From contig SCHM01000001.1 of NCBI GenBank assembly GCA_004123355.1, positions 1,976,001 through 2,040,000 of the forward strand: DNA of 64,000 bases, read 5' to 3'. Positions 50,233 through 61,642 of the stretch are shown one piece after another. Under the pieces are notes generated by a model. The model ran no database searches and was not told the origin of the DNA. It saw only the letters and a list, made by a program, of their open reading frames with translations. Every line of letters starts with the position of its first letter. Positions within the stretch are counted from its first letter, which is position 1. This stretch comes from Amphirosellinia nigrospora. Lineage: Eukaryota; Ascomycota; Sordariomycetes; Xylariales; Xylariaceae. A program made the position numbers and the translations under genes.

Positions 50233-51117
50233 TTAATGCGTGATTTGCAACTGGAAGAAATGCAGATCAGCAGTCTCCGTAGTTGTCAGATCCTGATTGT
50301 AATTTCCTGCCTTGAAGAATGCCTTGGGCGTAGTGAAGTAAGTTCTCAAGGTAGTGAACGCGTTATTGTTGATCCTCGCTAACAGCTGGCCACCTTCAAA
50401 CCGAACCTCGTACGTAAACCGCGTGCCCACTGACACGGTTCCGAGGAGCTGCAGATCTTGACCAGCTCCGCCGGCCGCGGCCTTCGCAGTCCCGAACTGG
50501 ATCTTCCCGTCGCTGGAGTAGTACAGCTCCGCAAAGGGCTTATTGAACCCGCTGTCCGCTTGGAACACCTGCCCAATGCAGATGTTGTGCACGTTTGTGC
50601 CCACCAAATCGGCAAATAGTCTGTTTGTGCCTGTGTTGGGGCTCCATGTGGCTATCTCCCCGAGCTCGGTGCGGCACTGTAGCTCGCCAGAGTCAGTAAT
50701 TATCCTTTCAGCTAGACGGGAGTTAAGGAATTCTGCGCTCCAGAGACGTGCTTATCACCCTAGAAGGAAAATTTCGCCCCAGCAAGCTACTGAAATGGAA
50801 AGAAAGCGACCGCAGGGGTTACATACATGGTCGCTCTCGGCGAACTTGACGCAGCCCGTCTGAGAAGGACTGCCGGGCGCCTTCATTACGAGTGCGCCAT
50901 CGCCGCTCTCTGTGAAGAAGTAGTGATGTCCGGGATCTTGATACCCGCCGCAGCCCTCAAGCTGGGCTGGTTGGACGATTTGTGGCGAGCCGTTGCCGAT
51001 GGGGAGTTGGAGCTCCCACTTGCTGAGGTCGAAGTTACCGCCTGGCGCACAGGTGGGGTCGAGAGCCATAGCTAGGCCTGCAGAGGCGAGGAAGGCCAGG
51101 TTGTTGGTGAACTTCAT
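50233..51117 (-). CDS. PL7-family lyase, secreted, altered active site
   Basis: The family cleaves alginate or glucuronan by beta-elimination. The N-terminus MKFTNNLAFLASAGLAMA is a signal peptide. It is followed by CAPGGNFDLSKWELQLPIGN. Exon 1 (51117-50827), a 150 bp intron (50826-50677) and exon 2 (50676-50233) give 244 residues with an intact frame. The three active-site strands are visible: CRTELGE (family RTELRE), IGQVF (family QIH or QVH) and FFKAGNYNQ (family YFKAGxYxQ). The catalytic His of the second motif is therefore Phe, and Arg of the first motif is Gly. In known PL7 enzymes Gln, His, Arg and Tyr catalyse, so activity is doubtful. It could be a binding protein or have shifted specificity. 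The splice is well supported because it recreates the family HCRTEL. Confidence 0.85.
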
Positions 51118-52483
51118 AGTGGTGATGGATAGATAATATTGATGAAAGTGTGTTTGTTGTCGACAGGAATGTGATGAGTTATGGGCTCAAATGTGCCTTT
51201 GGGCTGCTGAGTCGGTTCTAGTTATATATATTCACCCACTTGGCCAACACCTATCGACACTCTCCCCCCTGAGTGGTGGCGATGCTTCTAAAATCTGACA
51301 CGAACTCTGAACTCTAAGAGTAGCATTCTAGATCTGTCACTTCGTTTAATTACCAAGCAGCCGATTAACTATTACTCAACAGTGGCTTTGATTAACGGCT
51401 ACCCGTGATACTATACGATGAACAATTCAGCCAATCATACTTAAGGATTAAGGAACGGTGAAAGCTGAATTCACATTTATGGGGTATACCCGGTGTCTGC
51501 CCGGTCAGCTCGCATAACATCTGGCCAGATGTGCATCGATTGAGATCCCAGCTGGCGTCAGCATAGCATACCGCCTGACGGTCAGCTTGTCCCGGCATAC
51601 TTAATCTGGAAGACTACTGGTTTGCCGAATGCCCGCCAATCTTACGTAGACTCTGCTACAACAACCATTTCATTCAGGCATCGCTTCATGTAATGCGTGA
51701 TCATAATGATTTGGTAGTTCTATTATGGTAGCTAAACCAGTTTGTGCCGTTTTCTCGCCACATCTACTCCTCTCTACCGAGAGCGAGAAAGACATATTAG
51801 GTAGTATCAAGCTACCCTCATCTGTTCTATACGAATTCATGCAGATGTAATCGTAACTTGAATATCGCATTGTGATATATGATAAATACAAGCCTCCATT
51901 GGTTCAACAAAGGACTAGCTAAAGGCTTCTTAGGCGAAAAAGATCTATACGTGTCCCATCGTTGAAATAATTTGCTTGCTACGGTTGCAAATTTCAAGGC
52001 AGTGTTGCATATGTCATTGTTTAATTTAGCGTGGAAGTTGGGAGCTGTTAAAATATGCTATAAAGTATAATGACGCACATATTACTACGCTCGCCAAAGG
52101 CTCCGGCGATCACTACAACTCTAGCAACAACACTAAATTGCACCGTCGAAAGGCGCGGGTACTGTATCAAGGCTATATAAGTAGCAATAGCTTTTGCCTC
52201 GAAGGGCAAGGATGAGTGAGTTAGCAGGACCTAAAGGTGCCGTGTTAAAATAATCACAACACACCTAGCCACAGCGCGACAGTGCAAAACTGGTATGTCA
52301 CAGAGAGATCTATGTCTTTAGCTTTTAAGATAAGACTAGTCCTGTAGCTCTTTTTTTTTTCCGAGCACAGTTCCTGTATTCTGCTGGACTACGCCCTCCC
52401 AACCTACTCACAATGAATAATCTGACATAAAGGAGCAGGACTCGAGTGCTTCCGCACCTTTTTTTCACTTAGTTTTAGAGTTT
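51118..52483. other. Intergenic, no gene seen
   Basis: This 1.4 kb lies between the starting end of the PL7 gene and the 3' end of the amidase gene. It is AT-rich, with a T run near 52351. ORFs under 75 codons have no support. Confidence 0.5.
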
Positions 52484-54202
52484 TCATTCTCCTTTTGAAA
52501 TAACTTTCAACTCGGCGACGGGGAGTTGGAATGGTTGTGGTCCGTTCTCACGAACTTTAGTAAGTTCTTCGAATGCATGGGCAACCCGGAGTAGAACCGC
52601 ATCCGAGAATGCTTTAGTAATGAACGTGATGGAATATCTATGCGAATTAGTAAGGTCATCTGATGTGATGTTAAGGTTATATACTCACGGAATTCCTGCG
52701 GCAATTCTGACCAAGTGTGGCTCACACTCGTCAAGCTCGATAGGAATGTTCTCGGGTAGAAACCCAAAGGAACGGTGATCACAGGAAAACCCATCTTCGC
52801 AGCCAGGTCATTTCCTATACCCAAAGAGGATGGGACGACAAGAACATCAAGTTCGAACTTGTCCATCGCCCCAAGAATGCCTCCCTCGCCACCGAAGAAG
52901 CGTTCCTGCTCAACCATTGTTTGGTATTTATCACTCTCCACATCAATTCCTTCAACTTGGGTCCATAGAAATTTCCCAATATCTCGACTAGGGTACTCTT
53001 CCTCCTGATGAGTCTTTGTGAATTCGATAATGTCTTCCGCGGACCGAATGTTATTTGGATTTGTCGCAACTGTATCAAGATAACGCACAATATCTCGTTT
53101 AAACTCGGATGACCGTACAATACCTTTGACTTGTTGGTTCAGTTTCTTGAACTCATTAGCAGCAGAGAAATTGGCATTATCGATCACTTGTGCTCCGGCA
53201 GAGGCCAAAGTACGCAAAGCGGCTTCAAATGAAATCATAACAGCTGATGTCGAGCTGGCGGCGAAGCTGTTTCGAGGGACGCCGATCGTGATACCGGTCA
53301 AGTCAGTGCTAGCGCAGTATTCTGTGAAATTGGGGATCTCATGGAACGGAATGTTCCATGTCATCTCATCACGTTCGCTCCTCCCCGCCATATTGTTGAG
53401 CAAATAGGCGGCGTCTTTGACTGAGCGTGTCAGTGTGCCAATGACGTCTTGGCGTGTTGAGATGGGAATTGTGCCATCATTCGCGATGAGACCGCGACTG
53501 GGCTTGAATCCAACAACGTTGTTAAACTCCGCTGGTTCCAGGATGCTACCAAATGTCTTTGATAGTAATGAATTACTTAGCGGTGATTTTGAACAGGCTA
53601 AAATGGGGGACTACTTACCTCGGTGCCAATTGCGGCAGCGGATAACCCAAGAGACACGGCTACGGCCGAGCCGGAGCTGCTTCCCTCTGGAGTGGAGTTT
53701 GGATAATATGTTCCGAAGGTTTGGCCACCCCTGGGGCTCCAACCTGAACTTACTTTTAGACCTCTGAAATTAGCCCATTCAGAAAGATTGGCTTTTCCAA
53801 GGATCAAGGCGCCAGCTGTTCGCAATCTAGAAATCACCGAAGATTCAGTTGCTGGTTTCGCGCCCAGAAGGGCATATGACCCCGCCGAAGCATCCAACTT
53901 GTCCTGTGTGGCAATATTGTCTTTGACGAGAATGGGAACGCCATGTAAGGGACTTCGAGACATCGTTAGTGGTGTACGTATTTGGTAAAGTGATCGTACC
54001 CTCTGCTTCCGTTTCGGGCTCGCTCCTGGTCTAGTTCTGAGGCGACAGTCAAAGCATCGGGATTGAGCTGCAAGACGGCGTTGAATTCGGAGGCTTCCTC
54101 AATCCTAGAAATATACGCTCTGACGAGATCGACTGATGTAAAGTCACCGGCGTCGAGGTGTTTCGAAAGACGCTCGATTGTAACGCTAGAAAGTGACAGC
54201 AT
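52484..54202 (-). CDS. Amidase-signature family hydrolase
   Basis: The enzyme hydrolyses amides (or related bonds) with a Ser-cisSer-Lys triad. Lys lies in GVPILVKDNIAT, and the two Ser in TPEGSSSGSAVAVSLGLSAA and AIGTETFGSILEPAEFNNVV. Exons are 54202-54000, 53952-53619, 53556-52689 and 52637-52484; introns are 47, 62 and 51 bp. The protein has about 520 residues, a usual length. A one-base change near 52758 (PLGFYP to ENIPIELDECEPHLV) in a C run is needed to reach the family C-terminus, AGIPYSITFITKAFSDAVLL. The true stop is then at 52484 (PVAELKVISKGE), a little beyond the stop of the unshifted frame. No signal peptide is seen, so a cytosolic enzyme is likely. Substrates of such fungal amidases range from acetamide to amino-acid amides and are not predicted here. 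Confidence 0.88.
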
Positions 54203-55156
54203 ATTTTCAGGGCCTAGACTTGTGTTACAGTTGACTGTGACAAAATATTTGAAATAGTCGACATACTTGGCTTTTGAACATCTATTATTTGGCGCACACC
54301 TCTCTAAAGTTGCAACGAAGTGGTTTATAAAGCTGACAGTATCGCTTGATACATAATACTATTAAGTATTAGTAAACAGAAGGGCTTTGTAGCTCTATAC
54401 GTAAGCAGCATAGAACACGAAGTAGTAAATAATGTTGGTGCTAGGGAGTAACAATGGAAGGGATGCTTCTAATCCCAAACTGAGGCTTTGCATTGACCCC
54501 GCTTTTCATTTCTTGATCTCGAGGCGCACCAGTCGATAAGTATCTCAGCGATACATTATGAGTACTGATTGATATCCTGACTCCGAGGGGTGCTAGATAG
54601 TGAGATAATCGAGAAGATCAGCCATAGTTCACCATACCTCCTATCTTAGATCCCAAAATACATTTATCACCTAGAGAGTTTTAACCACCTCGGTTGAGAA
54701 GACGTCGTGCCCCGGTGACCAGCGACGGTCGACAACACCAGTTCTTTGGAATTCTCATCAGCTCACAGATGTCTCACGCAAGGGACCAGACCAACACTGC
54801 GCCTTCAGTTCATCTAGACGTACTGTCTCTATCCCTCAGGGACTATGTATCTATAGGTATTGGGCGTCCGTCTAGTACATGGTCAGATCCACGTGCCCAA
54901 ACACCGCCTCATGTACCTAGGTACTCCCTTAATAACCTCCAATCCCTCGCTTCCCACTTCGGGTGAGCGCTTTATTTTTCCACTTTGCACTATCGTTCTC
55001 AACTCCTACCTTATTATCAGGACCAAATCGCTGCACCCATTACTTCCAACCCTCTTCGATCGCCGTGGGGAGCCACTGCGTTTCGAACTCAACGAAGGAT
55101 TCCCAAATGTAAACTTGTGAAACCTTTTTCAATTTCGCATCCAAAATGCTCACATC
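54203..55156. other. Divergent promoter interval
   Basis: This lies between the amidase start and the NB-ARC gene start. Short ORFs have no coherent content. It is AT-rich on the left and pyrimidine-rich on the right. Confidence 0.45.
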
Positions 55157-58100
55157 ATGATAGGCGACAATTGTTGGCGGAGCAATGGAGGTCAACTGTT
55201 AGCTATTGCCGTGGCCAGTTAGAACCCGAAGACCTTCACCAAGTGTTAGATTATGGCACCTGGGGCGACGTCCAAGATTTGCTAGAAGACCACGACGGCG
55301 AAGGATCAACCTTCGGTGAATTCGCGGTGCTCGGACCTGGTCTAGCCGAATTGAGGGACTTTATAGATATATGGATCTTCAAAACTAGTTCAAAGATCAA
55401 TGCGTCCATAGTTTGGAGTTTAATCAGACTAACGATCAGGGTTTGTCGAGTTCGGTCCTACATCCTCACGGCAAAAAGACTGACCAAGAGACGCAGATTC
55501 TTCGAGATGAGAAGTCCGCTATATGTCGAGTTTGCTGGATGCTTCATGATTTCTTCTGCAAAATCAGTCTTCTGAACAGCTGCTTTGCCCAGGCGGAACC
55601 GTTCTCACCGGGATTCCAAGAGTCCTGCATTGAGTCTGGTATTGTGCTGTTGGAATTTCTGACCTACATCATCAAGTTCATAAGAAATGATTTGCCCGTG
55701 GACTCCTCCGTGCGGTCTTCAACTGCTTGTGAGTGCCCTTTGCCTTAAGTGATTACTCATCCGCCTCTGTAAGCTGACTCTCCTGACAAGCCCGGTCATC
55801 CGACGATGATTGGAAGCTGCTCCAAGCGCAGTTTTCATCCGCCATCGAACAAATTGATGAGTTGCTGTCTGTGTCCGAGAAGCTTAATCAATTTCCCGAA
55901 AACCCCTACAAGGAGGGTCGCAATAAAGCGAGACAATCCAGTCATAACACGCTTCCTATCCATACCAAGTCACCTGTTCAAGCCTCGTCTCTAGAGAAGC
56001 AGGCGAAGCTGCCATGCATTATCCTACCGTCTACTAGAACGTCGCCCTTCTTCGACCAGAAAGATGTCATCAAAAAAATAACTCAATATTTCTGCGAAAT
56101 CGACGGAGCGGTAAGTTTCAGTTCGCTGGCAATCCATGGTCTTGGGGGGGTAGGTAAAAGCACTATTGCCCTAAAGTATGCTGAAGGCAAACTCCGTCGA
56201 GCAGAACTTGATGCTCTATTCTGGGTCCATAGCGAGAAACTAGTCTCCATTCAACAAAGTTTCACCGATATCGCCATACGACTGGAGTTACCAGATGCAC
56301 GACTAGGAGACCATACTGAGAACCAGGCACTTGTCCTGAACTGGCTTCAACATACGCGTCAGTCAAGTCAAGCTGCTCAAAAGACGTCCACTCTGCTAAC
56401 GAGACTTAGAATGCCGTTGGCTAATTGTCTATGATAACGCTGAAGACCCAGATTTAGTGCGTCAATTCTGGCCCCTAGCTAATCGAGGTCAAGCTATTAT
56501 CACGACTCGTAATCCTGGTTTTGAATCCGAACTGGCTGATCGCGGAATGGGAGTCGCTAGTTGGGATAACGACACCGGTCTAAGGTTCCTTCTTCACCTG
56601 CTCTCAGCAGACATCAGTATGGACCTTGCAAAAGATGAAGCTACTTCAGCTCTTCAACTATCTGAAAGGCTGAGAGGACATGCTCTCGCTATTTCTGCAA
56701 TGGCTGGCTTGATTGATAGGCGTGCTTTGTCAGTATCGGAATTTCTGGACATGTACAATCAATACCCCAGCGAAGTTCATGAGGTCTCCGGTAACCGCTC
56801 CATCAACGCACTCTGGGAGATCTCTTATAAGTCTCTCGATACACAAAGTCGAGGAATTCTGGGGGTGATGTCCTTCATGGAGCCAGATAGAATCCCCCAA
56901 GCGCTTTTTGAGCCCACATCTTCCGCAGACTTACCTGCATCACTGAGCTTCTGCTCCAGTTCTATAAGGTAAGTCTCTTGACCTAGTGTCTTTATCTCGT
57001 TAACATAAACTGTAGTTTCTCGGAAGCAATTGAGAATCTCCTTACTCTCGGATTGATAAAACGGGACAAAGAATCACGGACGTTCTCGCTCCATCACCTC
57101 GTTCAAACTTCATTCAAATACTTCATGGGTTTCGAGCATAGACAACAGGCCTTCAATGATGCCACAATCCTAGTTTCTAAAGCATTCCCCCGGCGTGATT
57201 CTATCACAGCTCAGTTGTATCCCATGTGGGATGACTGTGCCAGATATCTACAACATGTTATTAGTCTTAAGGATCGTTTCTGTGAGGAGCGAGCATCAAA
57301 CGCCAATTTCGTCGCACTGCAGACTTATTGTGATCTCAATAATGCCTGCCAACGGTAGGACATCTAACCCTTTTTTCTTGATAATACCTCCGCTGAACAT
57401 ATTAGGTATCTGTTGGAGCTTAATTCATACGACGAGTTAGCAGATCTACTTGAGGTTAACAGATTAGCCCTAAGTACTCTACCAAAAGAACAGCAGACTG
57501 TCGGTCTTCGAGGCTCCCTTACCTCGCACCAAGGTCAATTACTCGTCCGTCTTGGGAACGCTGAAGAAGGGGTGAAATGGCTCAAGAAATCATACGACAT
57601 TCGTCGCCGCGATACTCCTTTCAACCCACAAGAATCCTCTTGGGCTGCAGATAATGTTGCAACGGGGCTTGCCACCCTGAACCATTTTACTGAAGCCACA
57701 GAGTGGCATCAGCGGGCGCGTGATCACTTCCAGGAGTGGTCCAATCAGCAGACTGACCGCAGGGGAGAATGGCCTGCCGAGATTATGAATAGCATGGGCT
57801 TAGGTCTGATCTGGTCTGGAAAGTCGAAGCAAGCCAGGGAGTTGATGGACGGAGCTTTGCGACAAGTCGAATCGATTGAGCCATACAACTGGGCTGTCGC
57901 CGCCTAGTGAGTTTTTGTATACAATGAACCCTTGAGACCATCTAGCTAATGCGATCAGTACCCATTTCGGCCTCGGGACTGTTGATCGTCACGAAGGTAA
58001 CCTTAAATTGGCCGAGTGTCATTTTTTGGAGGCACAAAATCTATGGCTCAAAGGAGACCAGATGCGGAGCGACCCTTTCAATGCGGCCTGCATGTACCGT

Positions 58101-58430
58101 CTTGGTTGCACCGCTCTAGATAGCGGTCATCTCGAAGCCGCCATGTAAGCCACCAGTAACTCTACCCAAGGCGAAGCTAATTATTTATCCAGTAAACATC
58201 TCCGAGATGCCTTGGCAGTCACAGAGATGCGCGAGCATACTCTGGTTGCCGAACATATCCGATGTCTCTTCAAACTGTCCGAAGCATTAGAGCAAGAACC
58301 AAGATGCGAGACAGAGGCTCATGCAAAACGGGAGGAGGCAGAACGTCTTCTACGCAAGCGGACAGCAAGCACTACAGACTCATCGAAGGAAAACACATAT
58401 GATGATCTAATTTGTATCTTATGGCGCTGA
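55157..58430 (+). CDS. NB-ARC STAND protein with TPR-like repeats
   Basis: This is a fungal STAND ATPase, related to plant NLR NB-ARC proteins. The N-terminal region (about 55160-55730) has EQWRSTVSYCRGQLEPEDLH and later ESGIVLLEFLTYIIKFIRND, typical helical content of fungal STAND N-termini. Its exact exons and the ATG (55157 suggested) are uncertain, with a likely frame change and intron. From 55791 the frame is intact. Introns are 55729-55790, 56358-56409, 56969-57015, 57355-57405, 57907-57958 and 58145-58192. The NB-ARC core has P-loop IHGLGGVGKSTIALKYAE, Walker B RWLIVYDNAEDPDLV and AIITTRNPGFESEL. TSFKYFMGFEHRQQ and several helical pairs follow, for example WLKKSYDIRRRDTPF and ATEWHQRARDHFQEW, which look like TPR. 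The C-terminus is charged. A role in non-self response is typical. Confidence 0.82.
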
Positions 58431-58990
58431 TACTTGCACTCGGCTGGGTCTACAAGGTCACGGCGACACTTGATTTGAAAGAACCTTGGTCAACTAAAGC
58501 CCTACGCTCCGTAACATAGGTATAAATGCTTCCTATCTAAGGTGACGGATAATGCAAGCGGAATTCAGAATGCTTTTTGTTATTCAATTCCAGGTGCTTT
58601 TCACTCAGGGTTTTTTTTCTTTTTTTTTTTTTTTTTTTTTTTTTTTTGCGTTTCCGTACCGGATCACCTTTAGTTCACCTCGCTGCCCCTTTTAGGTAGT
58701 AGACCACTCATTCTACATCATGTCTAGCTTTATATACACAAGACCTTTTCGTGCGCAATCTTAATGATCGTAATGTCGTGCTCGAATATTCAGACAATCA
58801 TTCGCCCTTAACCCTAGCTACTTAACAGATGGTTATAAAAGCCAATCGGCAGAATGTATAGCTCACAATCATGCTAGTAACCGTCAGGTTTCCCTCTTGC
58901 AATCCCCTCATCACCCCCCTTTTCAGCTTCATACAGCCCATGCACGGGTACCACAATCTTTCTCGGTTGCCTCGGACACGCCTGAAGACT
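58431..58990. other. Convergent 3' spacer with a long T run
   Basis: This is non-coding DNA between the NB-ARC and tannase genes. It holds the T tract listed separately and nothing else that I can identify. Confidence 0.5.
58611..58647. repeat. Poly-T tract, about 37 bases
   Basis: These bases are T except for one C near 58619. Such tracts can be a retroposed poly(A) tail read from the other strand, but no element body was recognised. A plain simple repeat is the safer call. Confidence 0.8.
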
Positions 58991-60590
58991 CTAGACACAA
59001 ATGAAAGACGATGCCACCGTCGGATCTCCCCCTGCATAGTGTTGGACCTTAGGATACATACAAAGATCTCTTTCCACCTTGACACCAAGTCCGTTCAGCC
59101 CGAAGGCCCGCAGCGTGTCAGGAGCAATACCCTTCTCGACCCAATCAACAATATATTCCAACGTAGGCGGCGAAGACGGACCGCAATTGAAACAATGGCC
59201 AGCACCAGGAGCCACGAAAAAGCGATAGTAGTCCGACGCTTCCGGGTCGAGGCCCAAGACGCGGTCGTAGTAGTCGGTGCTGCCGTTGAAGGGAATAGCA
59301 GCGTCCACGGTGCCGTGCCAGTTGACCATCTTGCCACCCTTTTCTTGAATGCAGACAAGTCCGGGTCCGACGTCCCGATGACGGAGTCGTATTCATTGAT
59401 GGAAGCGTGCACGAGTTCGTCCCATTGCTGATGAGTGATCGATCTCATGTCAAAGGAGGGTCTTTCTTGACCCAGTATCGAGCCCACACGAGATCCGACT
59501 CGGCGTTGCAAGAGCCGTTTTCCTTGCATTGGACCTTGATCGCGCCGGTGATTGGCTGCGTCAAGTCGGTCCCTTTGGTGAACCCGTACCATTGGAACTC
59601 GCCAGTGGCACTTCGAGGTCCATCCCAGGCCTTTTGAATGATATCCGCAGCCGCGGAAGATACCGTAGCCTCGAAATCATCGCACTGGATCTTCTTGCCA
59701 ACGACATCGCGAGGGTCAAAGTCACATAGATCTACTCTAGAGATGATACCATCTTCTAAGCCGTCCAGCTTGTCGCAAGCTGAAATGACTGCTGCCGTAA
59801 TAGCATCAAACTCGCAGGGTCGGGGGTACGTACGCATCTGGTCCATGACGAACGTTGGCCAGAAGTTGGAGAAGAAAAACTTTTCCCAGTTCACGGCAGG
59901 AAACAGAGCGACAATGCCGTCATAGTCTTCCGGGTATCTTTGCGCAAGCATATGACCTTGCCTGCCACCGGTTGAACCACCGAAGAAGTACGAGTATGCT
60001 GGCGCGGTGCCGTAGAACGCTTCTTGGACTGCCTTGCCAATGGTGGCCGTGTCGTGCAGCGCAACAGAGGCGAAGTCGATGAGTAATGGCCAATTGACGT
60101 TTCCGGGACTAGTCAAAGCCCAAGAAGGCTCCTCGAGGGGATCTGAAGAGTGCCCACCGTCGCTAGTAGCAGTAGCAAACCCTTCAGCCATGATGGGCAT
60201 CATCAAGAACTCCGCAAGCAACCCTCCCCCAGTGGCAAAGACGCCCCCACCAATTCCCGCGAACCTGCCGTTCCAACTGTCCGTGGGAAGCAGGACATTG
60301 ACATTGATGGAATCGTGCCAGCCAGGATGCGTGTAGGTGACGGTCACATTGCAGAAATTGAGATCTGGGATCGTGCGGGGGTCCGGGAGGCCTGCGGCGT
60401 AGAGGCCAGGAACATAGGTGTAGTTGCGCTGCTCCGAGGCTTCAATCGAAAGTATGCTCACTCCTGTAATATCGGGAAGAAGTAACCCTCCCGGGCTGCA
60501 CCTGATAGCAGAATCCTGTGGCATTTGAAGAGGCCATTGGCTTGCCCAGCCTGCGGGGTTGCCATCGCCGCCAAGCATGTTCCAATTCAT
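58991..60590 (-). CDS. Tannase/feruloyl esterase family
   Basis: These are serine esterases that release gallic or ferulic acid from plant polyphenols. The catalytic Ser is in the nucleophile motif GGSTGGRQGHMLAQRYPEDY. The Asp is in NWHGTVDAAIPFNGSTDYYD and the His in PGAGHCFNCGPSS. The middle has WNGRFAGIGGGVFATGGGL and MAEGFATATSDGGHSSDP, both family hallmarks. Cys residues, CFNCG among them, suggest disulfides and secretion. The frame is open upstream to about 60659, and a signal peptide was not found; the first ATG in frame is 60590 (MNWNMLGG). An upstream exon with a GTGAGT donor near 60690 is possible. Two one-base changes, near 59461 and 59333, link the nucleophile part to the Asp/His part; both fit a lost base in a C or G run. 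Confidence 0.8.
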
Positions 60591-61642
60591 CGTGAAGGTA
60601 TCTCCACTCGTCAGATCTTTGACGAGTTCTAAGATTGATGTGACAACAGGGGCACGCAACCACGACGTCGATACGGTTCACTCACAACAGTTCCCGACAA
60701 TGAGGGCTCTCGTCAGGATACTACGAGGAAGGAAATATAGAACGTAGCGTGAGAGTTGGCCACTCTTAAACCTTGGCCCATTCATTGCCTCGCCCTCTCT
60801 ATTTAGCAGAATAAATCAATACCAAGCGCCACACTGCATCATGTTGCATCAATCTCGCTCTTACACCCTCCCGATCAAAAAGGCTATTCTCAACTCTAGG
60901 AATCGAATAATCGATGTAATATTATGCAGTTGGCGGGTTGTCCTCATCTTGCATCACCTGTGCTCATTTCTGATTCATAATGATTCACTGTGACTTGGCT
61001 GTGGATGCAACCTGCGACCTCATTTATCCCAGAGCTCCACTTGCGAGATTGTCAATCTGAGATAACATCCGCCAAACATACAGAAAATTTTCCGAGTGAT
61101 GTCTTTGCTTTTTCGTCCAACACTTCCATCTTAAGTGCTTCATGTATTTCCTCTTGAAGCTGCATCTCCTCAGCCTCATCCAGTCGCAAATTTCTTCTAT
61201 CCGGCATCTTTTCCGCCTCGCCAATCTAATCACGTTCGTCGCAGCCTTCACCGTTTCTCCATAAACAGCTTCGCGTATCCATATCATTCCAATCCCCCAA
61301 CTTTTTTTCAACCAATGATATGTCCAATCCTAGTACGGAGGGGTCTCAAAGGTTATAGCAAGACCTCGTCAAAGCTCTTGTAAATCACTTCAAATTCACT
61401 AATAATCAACTATGCTACCAAAAGCGCCATAAAGATCTCCTTTAAGTGAACAGAGCTCATGTCAACGTCAGATCCAGCACGAGGTTCACCGAGTTCATAA
61501 CCAGCCCAGCAAATCAGATCAACATACACACATAATTAACAAGACTTCCAGAACAACGACAGAGTTTCAAAAAAATAGTTTTCTAGATACTCTATAGTTA
61601 TTTATGTCTATGTACATATATTCTACGAACAATCAAGAATAA
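60591..61642. other. Intergenic, no gene seen
   Basis: This covers the tannase promoter or a missing 5' exon (60600-60750) and AT-rich DNA to 61.6 kb. ORFs near 61024-61383 on both strands look like chance. Confidence 0.45.
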
